From assembly GCA_050697555.1 (NCBI GenBank), contig JBOHAD010000002.1:31552-95551 (forward strand): 64,000 nucleotides of DNA. Reading direction: 5' to 3'. The notes beneath the pieces were generated by a model, which worked only from the letters and a program-made list of their open reading frames with translations, was not told the origin of the DNA and did no database searches. This document shows positions 42,146 to 52,468 of the stretch, in pieces (position 1 is the first letter of the stretch; every line of letters starts with the position of its first letter). Source of the DNA: DASQWP01 sp050697555. GTDB taxonomy: Bacteria > Actinomycetota > Thermoleophilia > Gaiellales > Gaiellaceae. The position numbers and the translations under genes were made by a program.

Positions 42146-42409
42146 CTAGGCCGCTTGAAGCCGCCTGTCGACCTCCTCGGAGTCGAGCCCTTCGACCTCG
42201 ACGACCTTGCTCCGTGACGTGTGCCCGGCGACGAGCCGCACGTCCGCAAGCGGCACGCCGAGGGTCTCGGCGAGGAGCCGTTGCAGCGCCGCGTTCGCGC
42301 GCCCGCGCTCGGGCTGCGCGGCGACTCTCACCTTCCAGGCGTCTCCGTGGCGCCCGGCGATCTCGGTGCGACGCGCGCCGGGGGAGAGATGAATCCTGAC
42401 CCGGCTCAT
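42146..42409 (-). CDS. DUF167/YggU family protein
   Basis: 87 residues from ATG 42409 (GTG 42418 is an in-frame alternative). Family signature: IHLSPGARRTEIAGRHGDAW, VRVAAQPERGRANAALQRLL and TSRSKVVEVEG. Small cytoplasmic protein of unknown function found across bacteria and eukaryotes. It is divergent from tig, with the starts 20 bases apart, so promoters must overlap the coding ends. Confidence 0.85.
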   Translation of the reverse strand: MSRVRIHLSPGARRTEIAGRHGDAWKVRVAAQPERGRANAALQRLLAETLGVPLADVRLVAGHTSRSKVVEVEGLDSEEVDRRLQAA

Positions 42410-42429
42410 TACTGACACAATGGCCCCCA

Positions 42430-43782
42430 GTGAGGACGAAGGTCGAGGAGCTCCCGGAAAGCCGCGTCCGCCTCGAGGTCGAGGTTCCCGAGGAGGACGT
42501 CCAGCACGCGCTCGAGCACGCCGCTTCCGATCTGGCGGGCTCGCTGCGCATCCCCGGCTTTCGCAAGGGGAAGGCGCCGGTCAAGGTGGTCGCAGCCCGT
42601 GTGGGGCGCGAAGCCCTCTGGGAGGAGGCTGTGCGCAGCCACCTGGACGGCTGGTTCTGGACGGCCGCGCAGAGCTCCGGCATCCATCCGGTGGCCAACC
42701 CGGAGGTCGAGACCGGTAACGGTCCGCCGTCGGAGGGCGACCCCTTCCGCTTCACCGCGACCGTCGCGGTCGTGCCCACGCCCGAGCTCCCCGACTGGAC
42801 GACGCTCGAGGTAGGCGCCCCCGAGGCCGAGGTTCCCGGCGAGCTCGTCGATCTCGAGCTCGACCGTGTGCGCGCGAGCGTCGCCGAGCTCACGCCCGCC
42901 GACCGGCCGGTCGCGCCGGGCGACACGGTCGTGCTCGACCTCGTCGGCGACGAGGCCGGCATCCAGCGGGACTACGTGATCGAGGTGGGGAGCGGCCGTC
43001 TGGTGGACGAGATCGAGGAGGCGATCGTCGGCATGTCCGCCGCGGAGACGAAGCCGGTCGAGTTCGAGCTGGCCGACGAGAGCACGACGGCGGTCGACGT
43101 GACGGTCAAGGAGGTCAACGAGAAGATTCTCCCGCCGCTCGACGACGACCTGGCGCGCGCGGCGAGCGAGTTCGAGACGCTCGCCGAGCTGCGCGCGGAC
43201 GTGGAGACGCAGCTGCGCGAGCAGCTCGAGGCCGAGCTCGAGATCGCGTTCCGCGAGAACGCCGTGGACGCGCTCGCCGCGGCGGCGACGGTCGACGGGA
43301 TCGAGCCGCTCGTCGAGCGGCGGGCGGCCGAGCTCGCCGCCGGCCTCATTCGCTCGCTCGAGCGCCGCCAGATCGGCCTGGACGCCTTCCTGACGATGAC
43401 GGGGCAGACGCAGGAACAGGTGCTCGCCCGTCTGCGCGCCGAAGCCGAGCAGTCGCTACGGCGCGAGCTCGTCCTCGACGCCGTGGCGGAGAAGGCGGGC
43501 GTCGACGTCCCCGACGAGGAGATCGAAGTGCTCGTCCGCGAGCAGGCCGAGGAAGCCGGCGAGAGCGCCGAGGAGGTGCTCGTGGCCATGCGCGGCGACC
43601 CCGGCTGGGAGCAGCTCCGGGGCGACCTGCGCCTGAAGAAGGCGCTCGACGAGGTCGTCGCCGGCGTCAAGCGCATCCCCGTCGAGCTCGCCCGGGCGCG
43701 AGAGAAGTTGTGGACTCCCGAGAAGGAGAAGGCCCCTGCCAAGATGAACATCTGGACTCCAGGAAGCGAGGAACGCACATGA
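42430..43782 (+). CDS. tig: Trigger factor
   Basis: 450 residues. The ribosome-binding signature is in IPGFRKGKAPVKVVAARVG (about 42-60). A PPIase (FKBP-like) middle domain starts near GDTVVLDLVGDEAG, and a long helical C-terminal chaperone domain follows. It binds nascent chains at the ribosome exit. GTG 42430. The stop overlaps clpP ATG (ATGA), so chaperone and protease are coupled, an order conserved in many bacteria. Confidence 0.95.
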   Translation: MRTKVEELPESRVRLEVEVPEEDVQHALEHAASDLAGSLRIPGFRKGKAPVKVVAARVGREALWEEAVRSHLDGWFWTAAQSSGIHPVANPEVETGNGPPSEGDPFRFTATVAVVPTPELPDWTTLEVGAPEAEVPGELVDLELDRVRASVAELTPADRPVAPGDTVVLDLVGDEAGIQRDYVIEVGSGRLVDEIEEAIVGMSAAETKPVEFELADESTTAVDVTVKEVNEKILPPLDDDLARAASEFETLAELRADVETQLREQLEAELEIAFRENAVDALAAAATVDGIEPLVERRAAELAAGLIRSLERRQIGLDAFLTMTGQTQEQVLARLRAEAEQSLRRELVLDAVAEKAGVDVPDEEIEVLVREQAEEAGESAEEVLVAMRGDPGWEQLRGDLRLKKALDEVVAGVKRIPVELARAREKLWTPEKEKAPAKMNIWTPGSEERT

Positions 43783-44390
43783 GCCCCCTGATCCCCATGG
43801 TCGTCGAGCAGACGTCGCGCGGCGAGCGCGCCTTCGACATCTACTCGCGGCTCCTGAACGAACGCATCATCTTCCTGGGCACTCCCGTTGACGACCAGAT
43901 CGCCAACCTGATCGTGGCGCAGCTCATCCACCTCGAGTCCGAGGACCCGGACAAGGACATCTCGGTCTACGTCAACTCGCCGGGTGGCTCGGTCTACGCC
44001 GGCATGGCCATCTACGACACGATGCAGTACATCAAGCCCGACGTGCAGACGATCTGCGTCGGGATCGCCATGTCGATGGGCGCGCTCCTCCTCGCAGGCG
44101 GCACCGAGGGCAAGCGGATGGCGACGCCGCACTCGAAGATCCTCATCCACCAGGTCTCCGCCGGCTTCCAGGGACAGGCGACCGACATCGAGATCCAGGC
44201 GCGCGAGACGCTGAACATGAAGCGCCTCCTCGAGGAGATCATCGCGCGGCACACGAGCCAACCGCTCGAGCGCGTCTCGAAGGACATGGAGCGCGACTTC
44301 TTCATGACCGCCGAGGAGGCAAAGGACTACGGCATCATCGACACTGTCATCGCCCACCGCGGTGTGGCCGCCATGGTGGCAGCCTCCTAG
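43779..44390 (+). CDS. clpP: ATP-dependent Clp protease proteolytic subunit
   Basis: 203 residues. The catalytic triad is visible: Ser99 in GIAMSMGALLLA, His124 in KILIHQVSAGF and Asp173 in MERDFFMTAEEA. It forms the tetradecameric barrel that degrades proteins delivered by ClpX or ClpC. Start ATG 43779 follows GGAAGCGAGGAACGC and overlaps the tig stop. No propeptide is evident beyond a few residues. Confidence 0.97.
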   Translation: MSPLIPMVVEQTSRGERAFDIYSRLLNERIIFLGTPVDDQIANLIVAQLIHLESEDPDKDISVYVNSPGGSVYAGMAIYDTMQYIKPDVQTICVGIAMSMGALLLAGGTEGKRMATPHSKILIHQVSAGFQGQATDIEIQARETLNMKRLLEEIIARHTSQPLERVSKDMERDFFMTAEEAKDYGIIDTVIAHRGVAAMVAAS

Positions 44391-44426
44391 CAAAGCCGAC
44401 GAATCTGAGATACAAGGAATAGAGAC

Positions 44427-45701
<1,275 letters not shown>

Positions 45702-45711
45702 CCTCCGGCGC

Positions 45712-47658
45712 CTACGCGGGGGGCCGCCAGGCCACCGTGCAGACCGCCACCGGCTCCTTGACGCCCTTGAGCGCGATCTCGCGCGCGTTCGAGATCGGGA
45801 ACTGCGGCAGCATCTTCATGGTCGCGTGGCTGGCGAGGATCTCGCCGCCGGTCGCGGCCGAGCCGATGCGCGCGGCGGTGTGCACGCCGCGACCGCGGTA
45901 GTTCTCGTCCTTCGTGAGCGCCCCGTCCGCGTGGAGGCCGATGCGGACGTCGAACGGGAACTCCCGGTCGACGAACTGCTGCGCGTCGATCGCGGCCGCG
46001 ACCGCGTCGGCGGGCTCGTCGAAGGCCGCGAAGTAGCCGTCCCCAGTGTGGTCGACGACCTGGCCGCCGTGCCTCTCGAGGACGACGCGAAGGTCGCTGT
46101 CGTGGCGGCGGATCAGGTTGGCCCAGTGCCTGTCCTCCATGGCGGCGAGGAGGTCGGTCGAGCGGACGATGTCCGTGAACAGGAACGTCTTCATCGTCTG
46201 GCGCTCGGTGGTCCGGGCGAGCAGCTCGGCGACGCGGTCGGCGTCGCGCACCGCGCCGAGCCGCTCGAAGCGGGCGGCTGCTGCCTGGAGCTCCCAGAGC
46301 GCCGCCTCCTGGTCACCGTCGGCCTGGAGGGCGGCACCCAGGAGCTCGCGGCTTCGGGCGGTCTCGTGCATGGCGCCGATCTCCTGCCAGAGGCGCACCG
46401 CCTGGCCCAGGCACGTGACCGCGCCAGCCGCGTCCTCGCGGGCCAGGAGCACCGCGCCGCGCGCATGCGCGGCCGCAGCCTTCAGCGCCGAGGTCTGGTA
46501 CGCGTCGGCGATCTCCTTCAACCCCACGGCCGCCTCGTCGGCTCCGTCGACGTCACCGACGGCAAGGCGGATCTCGACCGCCGCCGGGAGGAGGCGAGCC
46601 CGCGCGGGGAAGCCGAGCGTCTCGTCGCCCAGCGCGCGCCGGATCGAAGCGACCGCTCCTTGGACGTTCCCCTTGGCGAGGAGCAGAAGCGAGCGGCCGG
46701 GCTCCGGGTCCTTGCCGAACTCGTCCGCCTCGCGGAACGCCTGCTCCGCCTGCGCGAGCTCCCCTAGCCGCAACCGGATCTCGCCGATCTCGTAGAACGC
46801 GGCCCCGGCGACCCGCGGGTTCCAGGCGCGCAGCTCCCGGCCCGCCCGGTCGGCCTCGTCGCGGGCGTCTTGGAGCTCCCCCCGGAAACGCATGACCTCG
46901 ACCCTGTTCACCCGGCACATGCCCGGGAAGGCGGAGAGCGAGTGCGTGTCGCAGAACTGGCTCGCGCGTTCGGTCCACTCGCCCGCGCGGTCGAAGTCGG
47001 CGACGTCGCGGCAGGCCCCGATGGTGTTGCAGTAGACGACGAGCGTCGTATAGGGGTCGAGCTCTCCGCTCACCGCCGCGACGCTCGCCTCGTCGAGGAG
47101 GGCGCGGCCCTCTTCGAGCTCGCCCTTCTCGATCAGGGCGCTGCCCTGGCGCTGGGTGCCGCGGATCTCGAGGGCCCGGTCTCCGAAGCGCCGGCCAATC
47201 TCCTCGGCTCGGCGCGCGTGCGCGAGCGCGCGGTCGAAGTCGTGTTCGTTGAGCGCCCTCAGCGCGAGCTCGAGAGCCAGGTATCCGTGCTCGGGAGCCT
47301 CCTCCTCGCTTTCGAGCAGCCGCTGGGCACGGCGGAGCCAGCCGTTCGCAGCGGACTTCTCGAGCTTGAGGTTGTAGTCGTGCGCGAGGTGAATTGCGAC
47401 GAAGGCCGCCCTCAGCTTGCTCTCGGCGCGCGTGTGGGCGGCGTATGCGCGCTCCATGAGCGGAAGGAACTCCTCGAAGCCGGCAGTCCAGAGGGCCGCC
47501 TCGGCGAAGACCTCGAGGTCTTCGGCGGAGAGCTCGGAGGAGCCGTCGGCCTCCTTCAAGAGCTCGTAGCCCTCCTGCCAAGCGTGGCGGCTTACGGCCT
47601 CGCGGCCGGCCTCGGCGGGATCCTGAACGACCTGACTCATGAACGGGGTGGCTCTCAT
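45712..47658 (-). CDS. TPR protein with C-terminal class III adenylate/guanylate cyclase domain
   Basis: 648 residues. Residues ~15-480 are helical TPR-like repeats, such as ALAHARRAEEIGRRFGDRAL and LAQAEQAFREADEFGKD. The cyclase domain fills ~490-645: metal Asp in KTFLFTDIVRSTDLLAAM, second metal Asp in VVDHTGDGYFAAFDEPADAV, and GRGVHTAARIGSAATGGEIL, where His replaces the usual Asn of the VNxAAR motif. It likely makes cyclic nucleotide in response to protein contacts. No membrane segment. It is convergent with clpX. Confidence 0.85.
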   Translation of the reverse strand: MRATPFMSQVVQDPAEAGREAVSRHAWQEGYELLKEADGSSELSAEDLEVFAEAALWTAGFEEFLPLMERAYAAHTRAESKLRAAFVAIHLAHDYNLKLEKSAANGWLRRAQRLLESEEEAPEHGYLALELALRALNEHDFDRALAHARRAEEIGRRFGDRALEIRGTQRQGSALIEKGELEEGRALLDEASVAAVSGELDPYTTLVVYCNTIGACRDVADFDRAGEWTERASQFCDTHSLSAFPGMCRVNRVEVMRFRGELQDARDEADRAGRELRAWNPRVAGAAFYEIGEIRLRLGELAQAEQAFREADEFGKDPEPGRSLLLLAKGNVQGAVASIRRALGDETLGFPARARLLPAAVEIRLAVGDVDGADEAAVGLKEIADAYQTSALKAAAAHARGAVLLAREDAAGAVTCLGQAVRLWQEIGAMHETARSRELLGAALQADGDQEAALWELQAAAARFERLGAVRDADRVAELLARTTERQTMKTFLFTDIVRSTDLLAAMEDRHWANLIRRHDSDLRVVLERHGGQVVDHTGDGYFAAFDEPADAVAAAIDAQQFVDREFPFDVRIGLHADGALTKDENYRGRGVHTAARIGSAATGGEILASHATMKMLPQFPISNAREIALKGVKEPVAVCTVAWRPPA

Positions 47659-47745
47659 GCTACAAAGCGTGTCCAGGTCTTTCGCAAGCCGCGGGCCCTC
47701 CTCGGCGGCGAGAGACGGGCTCGGCCGCTCGTAGAATCAGCGTTC

Positions 47746-50157
47746 ATGGAGCCGCTCTACCGCCCCGAAGGCGTCGAGGAACGCTGGCAGCGGACGTGGG
47801 AGGAGGAAGGCCTCTACGCGGCCGAGCCCGACCCGTCGCGGGAGTCGTTCGTCATCGCGCACCCCCCGCCGAACGTCACCGGCGAGCTGCACACGGGCCA
47901 CGCGCTCCAGCTCGCGCTCGAGGACGCGCTCGTCCGCTGGCAGCGGATGCAGGGCAAGAACGTCCTCTTCCAGCCCGGCTACGACCATGCCGGGATCTCG
48001 ACCCAGAACGCGGTCGAGAAGGATCTCGAGCGGCAGGGCCTCAGGCGCCAGGACCTCGGCCGGGAGGCGTTCGAGGAGCGCGTGTGGGACTGGCTGCGGC
48101 TGTACGGACGGACGATCATGACTCAGTTCCGCCGCATGGGCGCGTCGCTCGACTACCGCCGCGAGCGTTTCACGATGGACGACGCCTACGTGCGCGCGGT
48201 CATGCGCTTCTTCGTCCACCTCCACCGGAGGGGCTGGATCTACCGGTCGAACCGGATCATCAACTGGTGTCCCTTCCACGAGACCTCGCTCTCGGACCTC
48301 GAGCTGACCCACGCTCACGTGGACGACCGGCTCGTCTGGGCGCGCTACCCGCTCGCGGACGGCTCGGGCTCGGTGACCGTCGCGACGGTGCGGCCGGCGA
48401 CCATCCTCGCCGACGTCGCCGTGGCCGTGCATCCCGGGGACGAGCGCTACCGGGACCTCGTCGGGCGGGAGGCGATCGTCCCGTACGTCGAGCGGCGCGT
48501 CCCCATCATCGCCGACGTGGCGGTGGAGCCCGAGTTCGGCACCGGGGCGCTCAAGGTGACGCCCGGACACGATCCCACGGACTTCGACATCGGACGCCGG
48601 CACGTGCTTCCCGAGCCGATGGTGATCGGGCCGGACGGGCGTATGAACGGCGACGCCGGAGACCTCGCCGGGCTCACCCAGGACGAGGCGGGCGAGCGCG
48701 TGCTCGAGTGGCTCCGCGACCACGACGGGGTCGAGAAGGTCGAGAGCTACCGCCACGCCGTCACCCTCTGCGAGCGCTGCGAGTCGCGGATCGAGCCGCT
48801 GATCTCGCTCCAGTGGTGGTGCTCGATGGAGGAGCTCAAGAAGCCGGCGCTCGAGGCGCTGCGCGAGCGGCGCGTCCGCTACCACCCGGAGTCCCAGCAC
48901 CGCTTCGCCGTCGAGTCGCTCGAGAACGCCCCCGACTGGAACATCTCGCGCCAGCTCTGGTGGGGCCACCAGCTCCCGGTCTGGTACTGCCCCGACGGAC
49001 ACATCACCGTCGAGGAGACCGAGCCGGACGCGTGCGCGGACTGCGGCTCCGGCGAGCTGCGACGCGACTCGGACGTGCTCGACACGTGGTTCTCGTCCGC
49101 GCTCTGGCCGTTCGCCACGCTCGGCTGGCCGGACGAGACCCCGGACCTGCGCGCCTTCTACCCCGGCGACCTCAACGCCACGGCGCGCGAGATCATTCGC
49201 CTCTGGGAGAACCGGATGATCTTCTCCGGCCTCGAGCTCCTCGGCGACGTGCCGTTCACCGACGTGATCATCCACTCGACGGTGCTCGCGCCGGACGGGC
49301 GGCGGATGTCGAAGAGCCTCGGGACGGGGATCGACCCGCTCGACGTCATCGCCGCCCACGGGACGGACGCCACGCGCTACGGGCTCCTGAAGATGTCCTC
49401 CACGCAGGACGTGCGCTTCTCCTACGGCGCCGTGGAGGAGGGGCGGAAGCTCGCCAACAAGCTCTGGAACATCTCGCGGCTTCTGCTCGGCGCAGAAGCT
49501 GCGACAGTGGAGCTTCGGCCAACGTCGGTCGAGGAGCGCTGGATCCTCGCGCGGCTGGACGCGACCCGAGCGTCCGTCGAGGGGAACTTCGCCGCCTTCG
49601 ACTTTTCCCACGCGGTGCAGGCGCTCTACCGGCTCACCTTCGACGACTTCTGCGACTGGTACGCGGAGGCGATCAAGCCGCGGCTCTACGCGCGCGACGA
49701 GGACGCGGCCGCGACAGCGCTCGCGGCGCTCGAGCGACTGCTCAGGCTCCTGCATCCGGTCATGCCGCACGTGACCGAGGAGATCTGGACGAACCTGCCC
49801 GCGCGGGAAACGCGGCTGATCGTGGCGCCCTGGCCGGAGGAGGACCGCCGTTTCGCCGCCGACGAGAACGCGCTCGAGGGGGTGCAGGACGCGGCCGCCA
49901 TCGCCCGCCGGAGCGGCATCGTCGTGGAGCTCGAAGGCGACGCGCGGCGCATCTTCGACGCGGTGGTGAGGCGTGAGCAGCTCCCGGTCGACGGCAATCC
50001 CGACGCGGAGCGAGAGCGGATCAGGCAGGAGATCGCCCGCGCGGACACGATGCTCGGGAACGAGCGCTTCGTGGCCGGCGCGCCGCCCGAGGTCGTCGAG
50101 GGGGAGCGCGAGAAACTGGCCCGCTTCCGGCGGGAGCTCGATGCCCTCGGCGGTTAG
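47746..50157 (+). CDS. valS: Valyl-tRNA synthetase
   Basis: 803 residues. HIGH-type motif in PPPNVTGELHTGHALQLALE, KMSKS motif in DGRRMSKSLGTGIDPLD, with the editing (CP1) domain between them. The anticodon-binding domain ends in the short coiled coil REKLARFRRELDALGG. The length is a little under the ~870 of many ValS, suggesting a shortened C-terminal arm. ATG 47746. It overlaps folC by 17 bases, as in many bacteria. Confidence 0.97.
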   Translation: MEPLYRPEGVEERWQRTWEEEGLYAAEPDPSRESFVIAHPPPNVTGELHTGHALQLALEDALVRWQRMQGKNVLFQPGYDHAGISTQNAVEKDLERQGLRRQDLGREAFEERVWDWLRLYGRTIMTQFRRMGASLDYRRERFTMDDAYVRAVMRFFVHLHRRGWIYRSNRIINWCPFHETSLSDLELTHAHVDDRLVWARYPLADGSGSVTVATVRPATILADVAVAVHPGDERYRDLVGREAIVPYVERRVPIIADVAVEPEFGTGALKVTPGHDPTDFDIGRRHVLPEPMVIGPDGRMNGDAGDLAGLTQDEAGERVLEWLRDHDGVEKVESYRHAVTLCERCESRIEPLISLQWWCSMEELKKPALEALRERRVRYHPESQHRFAVESLENAPDWNISRQLWWGHQLPVWYCPDGHITVEETEPDACADCGSGELRRDSDVLDTWFSSALWPFATLGWPDETPDLRAFYPGDLNATAREIIRLWENRMIFSGLELLGDVPFTDVIIHSTVLAPDGRRMSKSLGTGIDPLDVIAAHGTDATRYGLLKMSSTQDVRFSYGAVEEGRKLANKLWNISRLLLGAEAATVELRPTSVEERWILARLDATRASVEGNFAAFDFSHAVQALYRLTFDDFCDWYAEAIKPRLYARDEDAAATALAALERLLRLLHPVMPHVTEEIWTNLPARETRLIVAPWPEEDRRFAADENALEGVQDAAAIARRSGIVVELEGDARRIFDAVVRREQLPVDGNPDAERERIRQEIARADTMLGNERFVAGAPPEVVEGEREKLARFRRELDALGG

Positions 50158-51265
50158 CTGGCTCGAGTCGCTCTCGCCCTGGCCGGAGGAGTTCGGCCTC
50201 GGGCGGATGCGCGAGCTCTTGCAGGCGCTCGGCGATCCACAGCGCGACTTCCCCGCGATCCACGTCGTCGGCACGAACGGCAAGACGACGACGACGCGGA
50301 TGGCCGAGGCGCTGCTCCACGGCGACGGCGTCCGCACCGGCGCCTACACGTCCCCTCACGTGACGGGCTGGGCGGAGCGGATCCGCGCCGGCGGCGCCGA
50401 AGCGGACGTCGAGCGCGCCCTCGCGCGCGTGCGGCCGGAAGCTGAGCGCGTGGGCGCGACGCAGTTCGAGACGCTCACGGCGGCGGCGCTCGCCGAGTTC
50501 GCGGAGGAGCGCGTCGAAGCCGCCGTCGTCGAGGCCGGCCTGGGCGGTCGGCACGACGCGACGAACGTCCTCCGGGCGCCGGTGGTCGTCCTGACGAACG
50601 TCGCGCTCGAGCACACCGAGGTGCTCGGCCACACGCGTGAGGAGATCGCGCGTGAGAAGGCGGCCGTGATCCAGGCAGGCGCGATCGTCGCCCTGGGAGA
50701 GCACGAGTGGGAATCGCTCTGCCGCGAGAACGGCGCCGGAGGAGTCGTGCTCGCGAGTGGGAACCTCGCGCTCGCGTTGGCGGCGGTGGAGTCCTTCCTC
50801 GGCCGGCCCGTGGATGCCACGCCCGCCGAGGAGCTCGAGCTGCCGGGCAGGTTCGAGCGGGTGGGGGAGGCGCCGCTCGAGATCCGGGACGGCGCGCACA
50901 ACCTGGCGGGGGTGGGCCACCTGCTCGCGCGCGTCCCGCGCGCCGAGTACGTGCTCGTCGTCTCCATCCTCGAGGACAAGGACGTCCGCGGGATGCTCGC
51001 GGGCCTCTCGGCGCTCGGCGGGCACCTGATAGCCACCACCTCGTCGAATCCCCGCGCGGTTCCGGCTCGGGACCTCGGCGCGGCCGCGGAGCCGTACTTC
51101 GGTCGTGTCGAGGTCGTCGAGAGCCCGGAGGCCGCTCTTGTACGCGCGCGAGAAGTTGCGGGCTCGGCGGGCGCGATTCTCGTGACCGGGTCGCTCTACC
51201 TCGTCGCCGACCTGGCATCCGTCCGACCCTCCCGCTTACCATGGCAAGCGTCGGCGAGCGGTTGA
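50141..51265 (+). CDS. folC: Folylpolyglutamate synthase / dihydrofolate synthase family
   Basis: 374 residues from ATG 50141. Mur-ligase-type P-loop IHVVGTNGKTTTTRMAEAL, then GAYTSPHVTGWAERI, VVEAGLGGRHDATN and TNVALEHTEVLGHTREEIA. The C-terminal ligase part has EIRDGAHNLAGVGHLL. It adds glutamate to folates. It is somewhat shorter than typical FolC (about 420). It overlaps valS at its start and the next small gene at its end. Confidence 0.95.
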   Translation: MPSAVSWLESLSPWPEEFGLGRMRELLQALGDPQRDFPAIHVVGTNGKTTTTRMAEALLHGDGVRTGAYTSPHVTGWAERIRAGGAEADVERALARVRPEAERVGATQFETLTAAALAEFAEERVEAAVVEAGLGGRHDATNVLRAPVVVLTNVALEHTEVLGHTREEIAREKAAVIQAGAIVALGEHEWESLCRENGAGGVVLASGNLALALAAVESFLGRPVDATPAEELELPGRFERVGEAPLEIRDGAHNLAGVGHLLARVPRAEYVLVVSILEDKDVRGMLAGLSALGGHLIATTSSNPRAVPARDLGAAAEPYFGRVEVVESPEAALVRAREVAGSAGAILVTGSLYLVADLASVRPSRLPWQASASG

Positions 51266-51354
51266 GCGTCTTCGCGCTCGCCGCGATCGTACTCTTTACG
51301 ATCGTGGCGATCTCGTTTGGCGCCGGGTGGTTCGTAGGAAAGCTTCTCTTGTGA
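51241..51354 (+). CDS. Small single-pass membrane protein
   Basis: 37 residues, MASVGERLSVF followed by a hydrophobic helix and the end WFVGKLLL. ATG 51241 lies inside the end of folC, and the TGA touches the GTG of the next gene (GTGA), so it is translated within the operon. Small conserved membrane peptides often sit here in related genomes. Function unknown. Confidence 0.55.
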   Translation: MASVGERLSVFALAAIVLFTIVAISFGAGWFVGKLLL

Positions 51355-51872
51355 CCCGCGCATACATTCTCCTGGCCCAGACGGTCGAAGAGGACGAGAG
51401 CGACCCGTTCGACTTCTTCCGGGACTTCTTCGAGTCCGAAGTCTGGCTGCTGATCAGGAACGTCGTGCTCTTCTTCCTGTTCATCTTCTGGGCAGCCTCG
51501 GCGTACTGGGTCTACAAGGACGCCCGACGGCGAATCGAAGATCCCTGGCTCCTCGCCATGGCGGTCGCGCTCGGCATCTTCCCGCCCTTCATCGGGCCGC
51601 TGCTCTACATGTTCTTCCGGCCGCCCGAGTACGTCGAGGACGTGCGGGAGCGCGAGCTCGAGATCAAGGCGATGGAGGAGAGCCTCGACACGGCGGAGCG
51701 CTGCCCCGTCTGCCGGGCGGCGATCGACCCGACGTTCCTCGCGTGCCCGGTGTGCACGACGAAGCTCAAGGAGGCTTGCCGGCGCTGCAAGGCGCCGCTC
51801 GAGCCGCTCTGGCAGATCTGCCCCTTCTGCGAGACGCCCGTCGAGTCACCCCGCGCGGTCGAGAATCTCTAA
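51351..51872 (+). CDS. Membrane protein with double zinc-ribbon domain
   Basis: 173 residues from GTG 51351. Two hydrophobic helices lie at about 30-52 and 68-87 (VVLFFLFIFWAASAYWVYKD; AMAVALGIFPPFIGPLLYMF). The C-terminus carries CPVCRAAIDPTFLACPVC and CRRCKAPLEPLWQICPFC, a double zinc ribbon in the cytoplasm. Function unknown; such proteins may bind nucleic acid or protein at the membrane. Overlaps the preceding small gene. Confidence 0.8.
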   Translation: MTRAYILLAQTVEEDESDPFDFFRDFFESEVWLLIRNVVLFFLFIFWAASAYWVYKDARRRIEDPWLLAMAVALGIFPPFIGPLLYMFFRPPEYVEDVRERELEIKAMEESLDTAERCPVCRAAIDPTFLACPVCTTKLKEACRRCKAPLEPLWQICPFCETPVESPRAVENL

Positions 51873-51881
51873 CCTGGGAGC

Positions 51882-52076
51882 GTGCTCGCGCTCCTCGCGC
51901 ACGGCCTCCTGCCGGACGGCCACGGGTCGATCGCCGTCTCGATCCTGATGCTGCTCGGAATGATCATCCCGTTCCTCATCCTCGGCGGCGTCTGCTGGGT
52001 CTTCCTGAAGGCGAAGCGGCGCGAGGACGCGGAGCTCGCGCGCGAGGCGGAATGGCGGAACGCACGCTCGTCCTGA
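51882..52076 (+). CDS. Small membrane protein
   Basis: 64 residues from GTG 51882 with CTGGGAG upstream. One hydrophobic helix (SIAVSILMLLGMIIPFLILG) and a charged KRREDAELAREAE tail. The end overlaps ndk by 25 bases in another frame. It is in an operon with the zinc-ribbon protein and ndk. Function unknown. Confidence 0.55.
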   Translation: MLALLAHGLLPDGHGSIAVSILMLLGMIIPFLILGGVCWVFLKAKRREDAELAREAEWRNARSS

Positions 52077-52468
52077 TCAAGCCCGACGCGATGGGGCGGC
52101 GGCTGGCGGGCGAGATCCTGGGTCGCTTCGAGCAGCGCGGGCTCACGGTGCGCGCGGCGAAGCTCGTCCAGGTCGACCGCGGGCTGGCCCAGCGCCACTA
52201 CGCGGAACACACCGAGAAGCCGTTCTTCGGCGAGCTCGTGGACTTCATCACGTCCGCCCCGACGCTGGCGCTCGTGCTCGAGGGGGAGTCGGCCGTCTCG
52301 GTCGTGCGGACGACGATGGGGGCGACGAACCCGGTCGAGGCGACCCCCGGGACCGTCCGCGGCGATCTCGCGCTCGCCATGCCGGACAACCTCGTGCACG
52401 GTTCCGACTCGCCGGAGTCGGCCAAGCGTGAGATCGAGCTCTGGTTCTCGGACGGCGAGCTCGCTTGA
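52052..52468 (+). CDS. ndk: Nucleoside diphosphate kinase
   Basis: 138 residues. N-terminus RTLVLIKPDAMGRRLAGEIL is the ATP/Mg region, with KPFFGELVDFITSAP and the RTTMGATNPVEATPGTVRGD signature. The active-site His is in NLVHGSDSPESAKREI. It balances NTP and dNTP pools. ATG 52052 was chosen for the family start. It overlaps the methyltransferase start by 4 bases. Confidence 0.96.
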   Translation: MAERTLVLIKPDAMGRRLAGEILGRFEQRGLTVRAAKLVQVDRGLAQRHYAEHTEKPFFGELVDFITSAPTLALVLEGESAVSVVRTTMGATNPVEATPGTVRGDLALAMPDNLVHGSDSPESAKREIELWFSDGELA

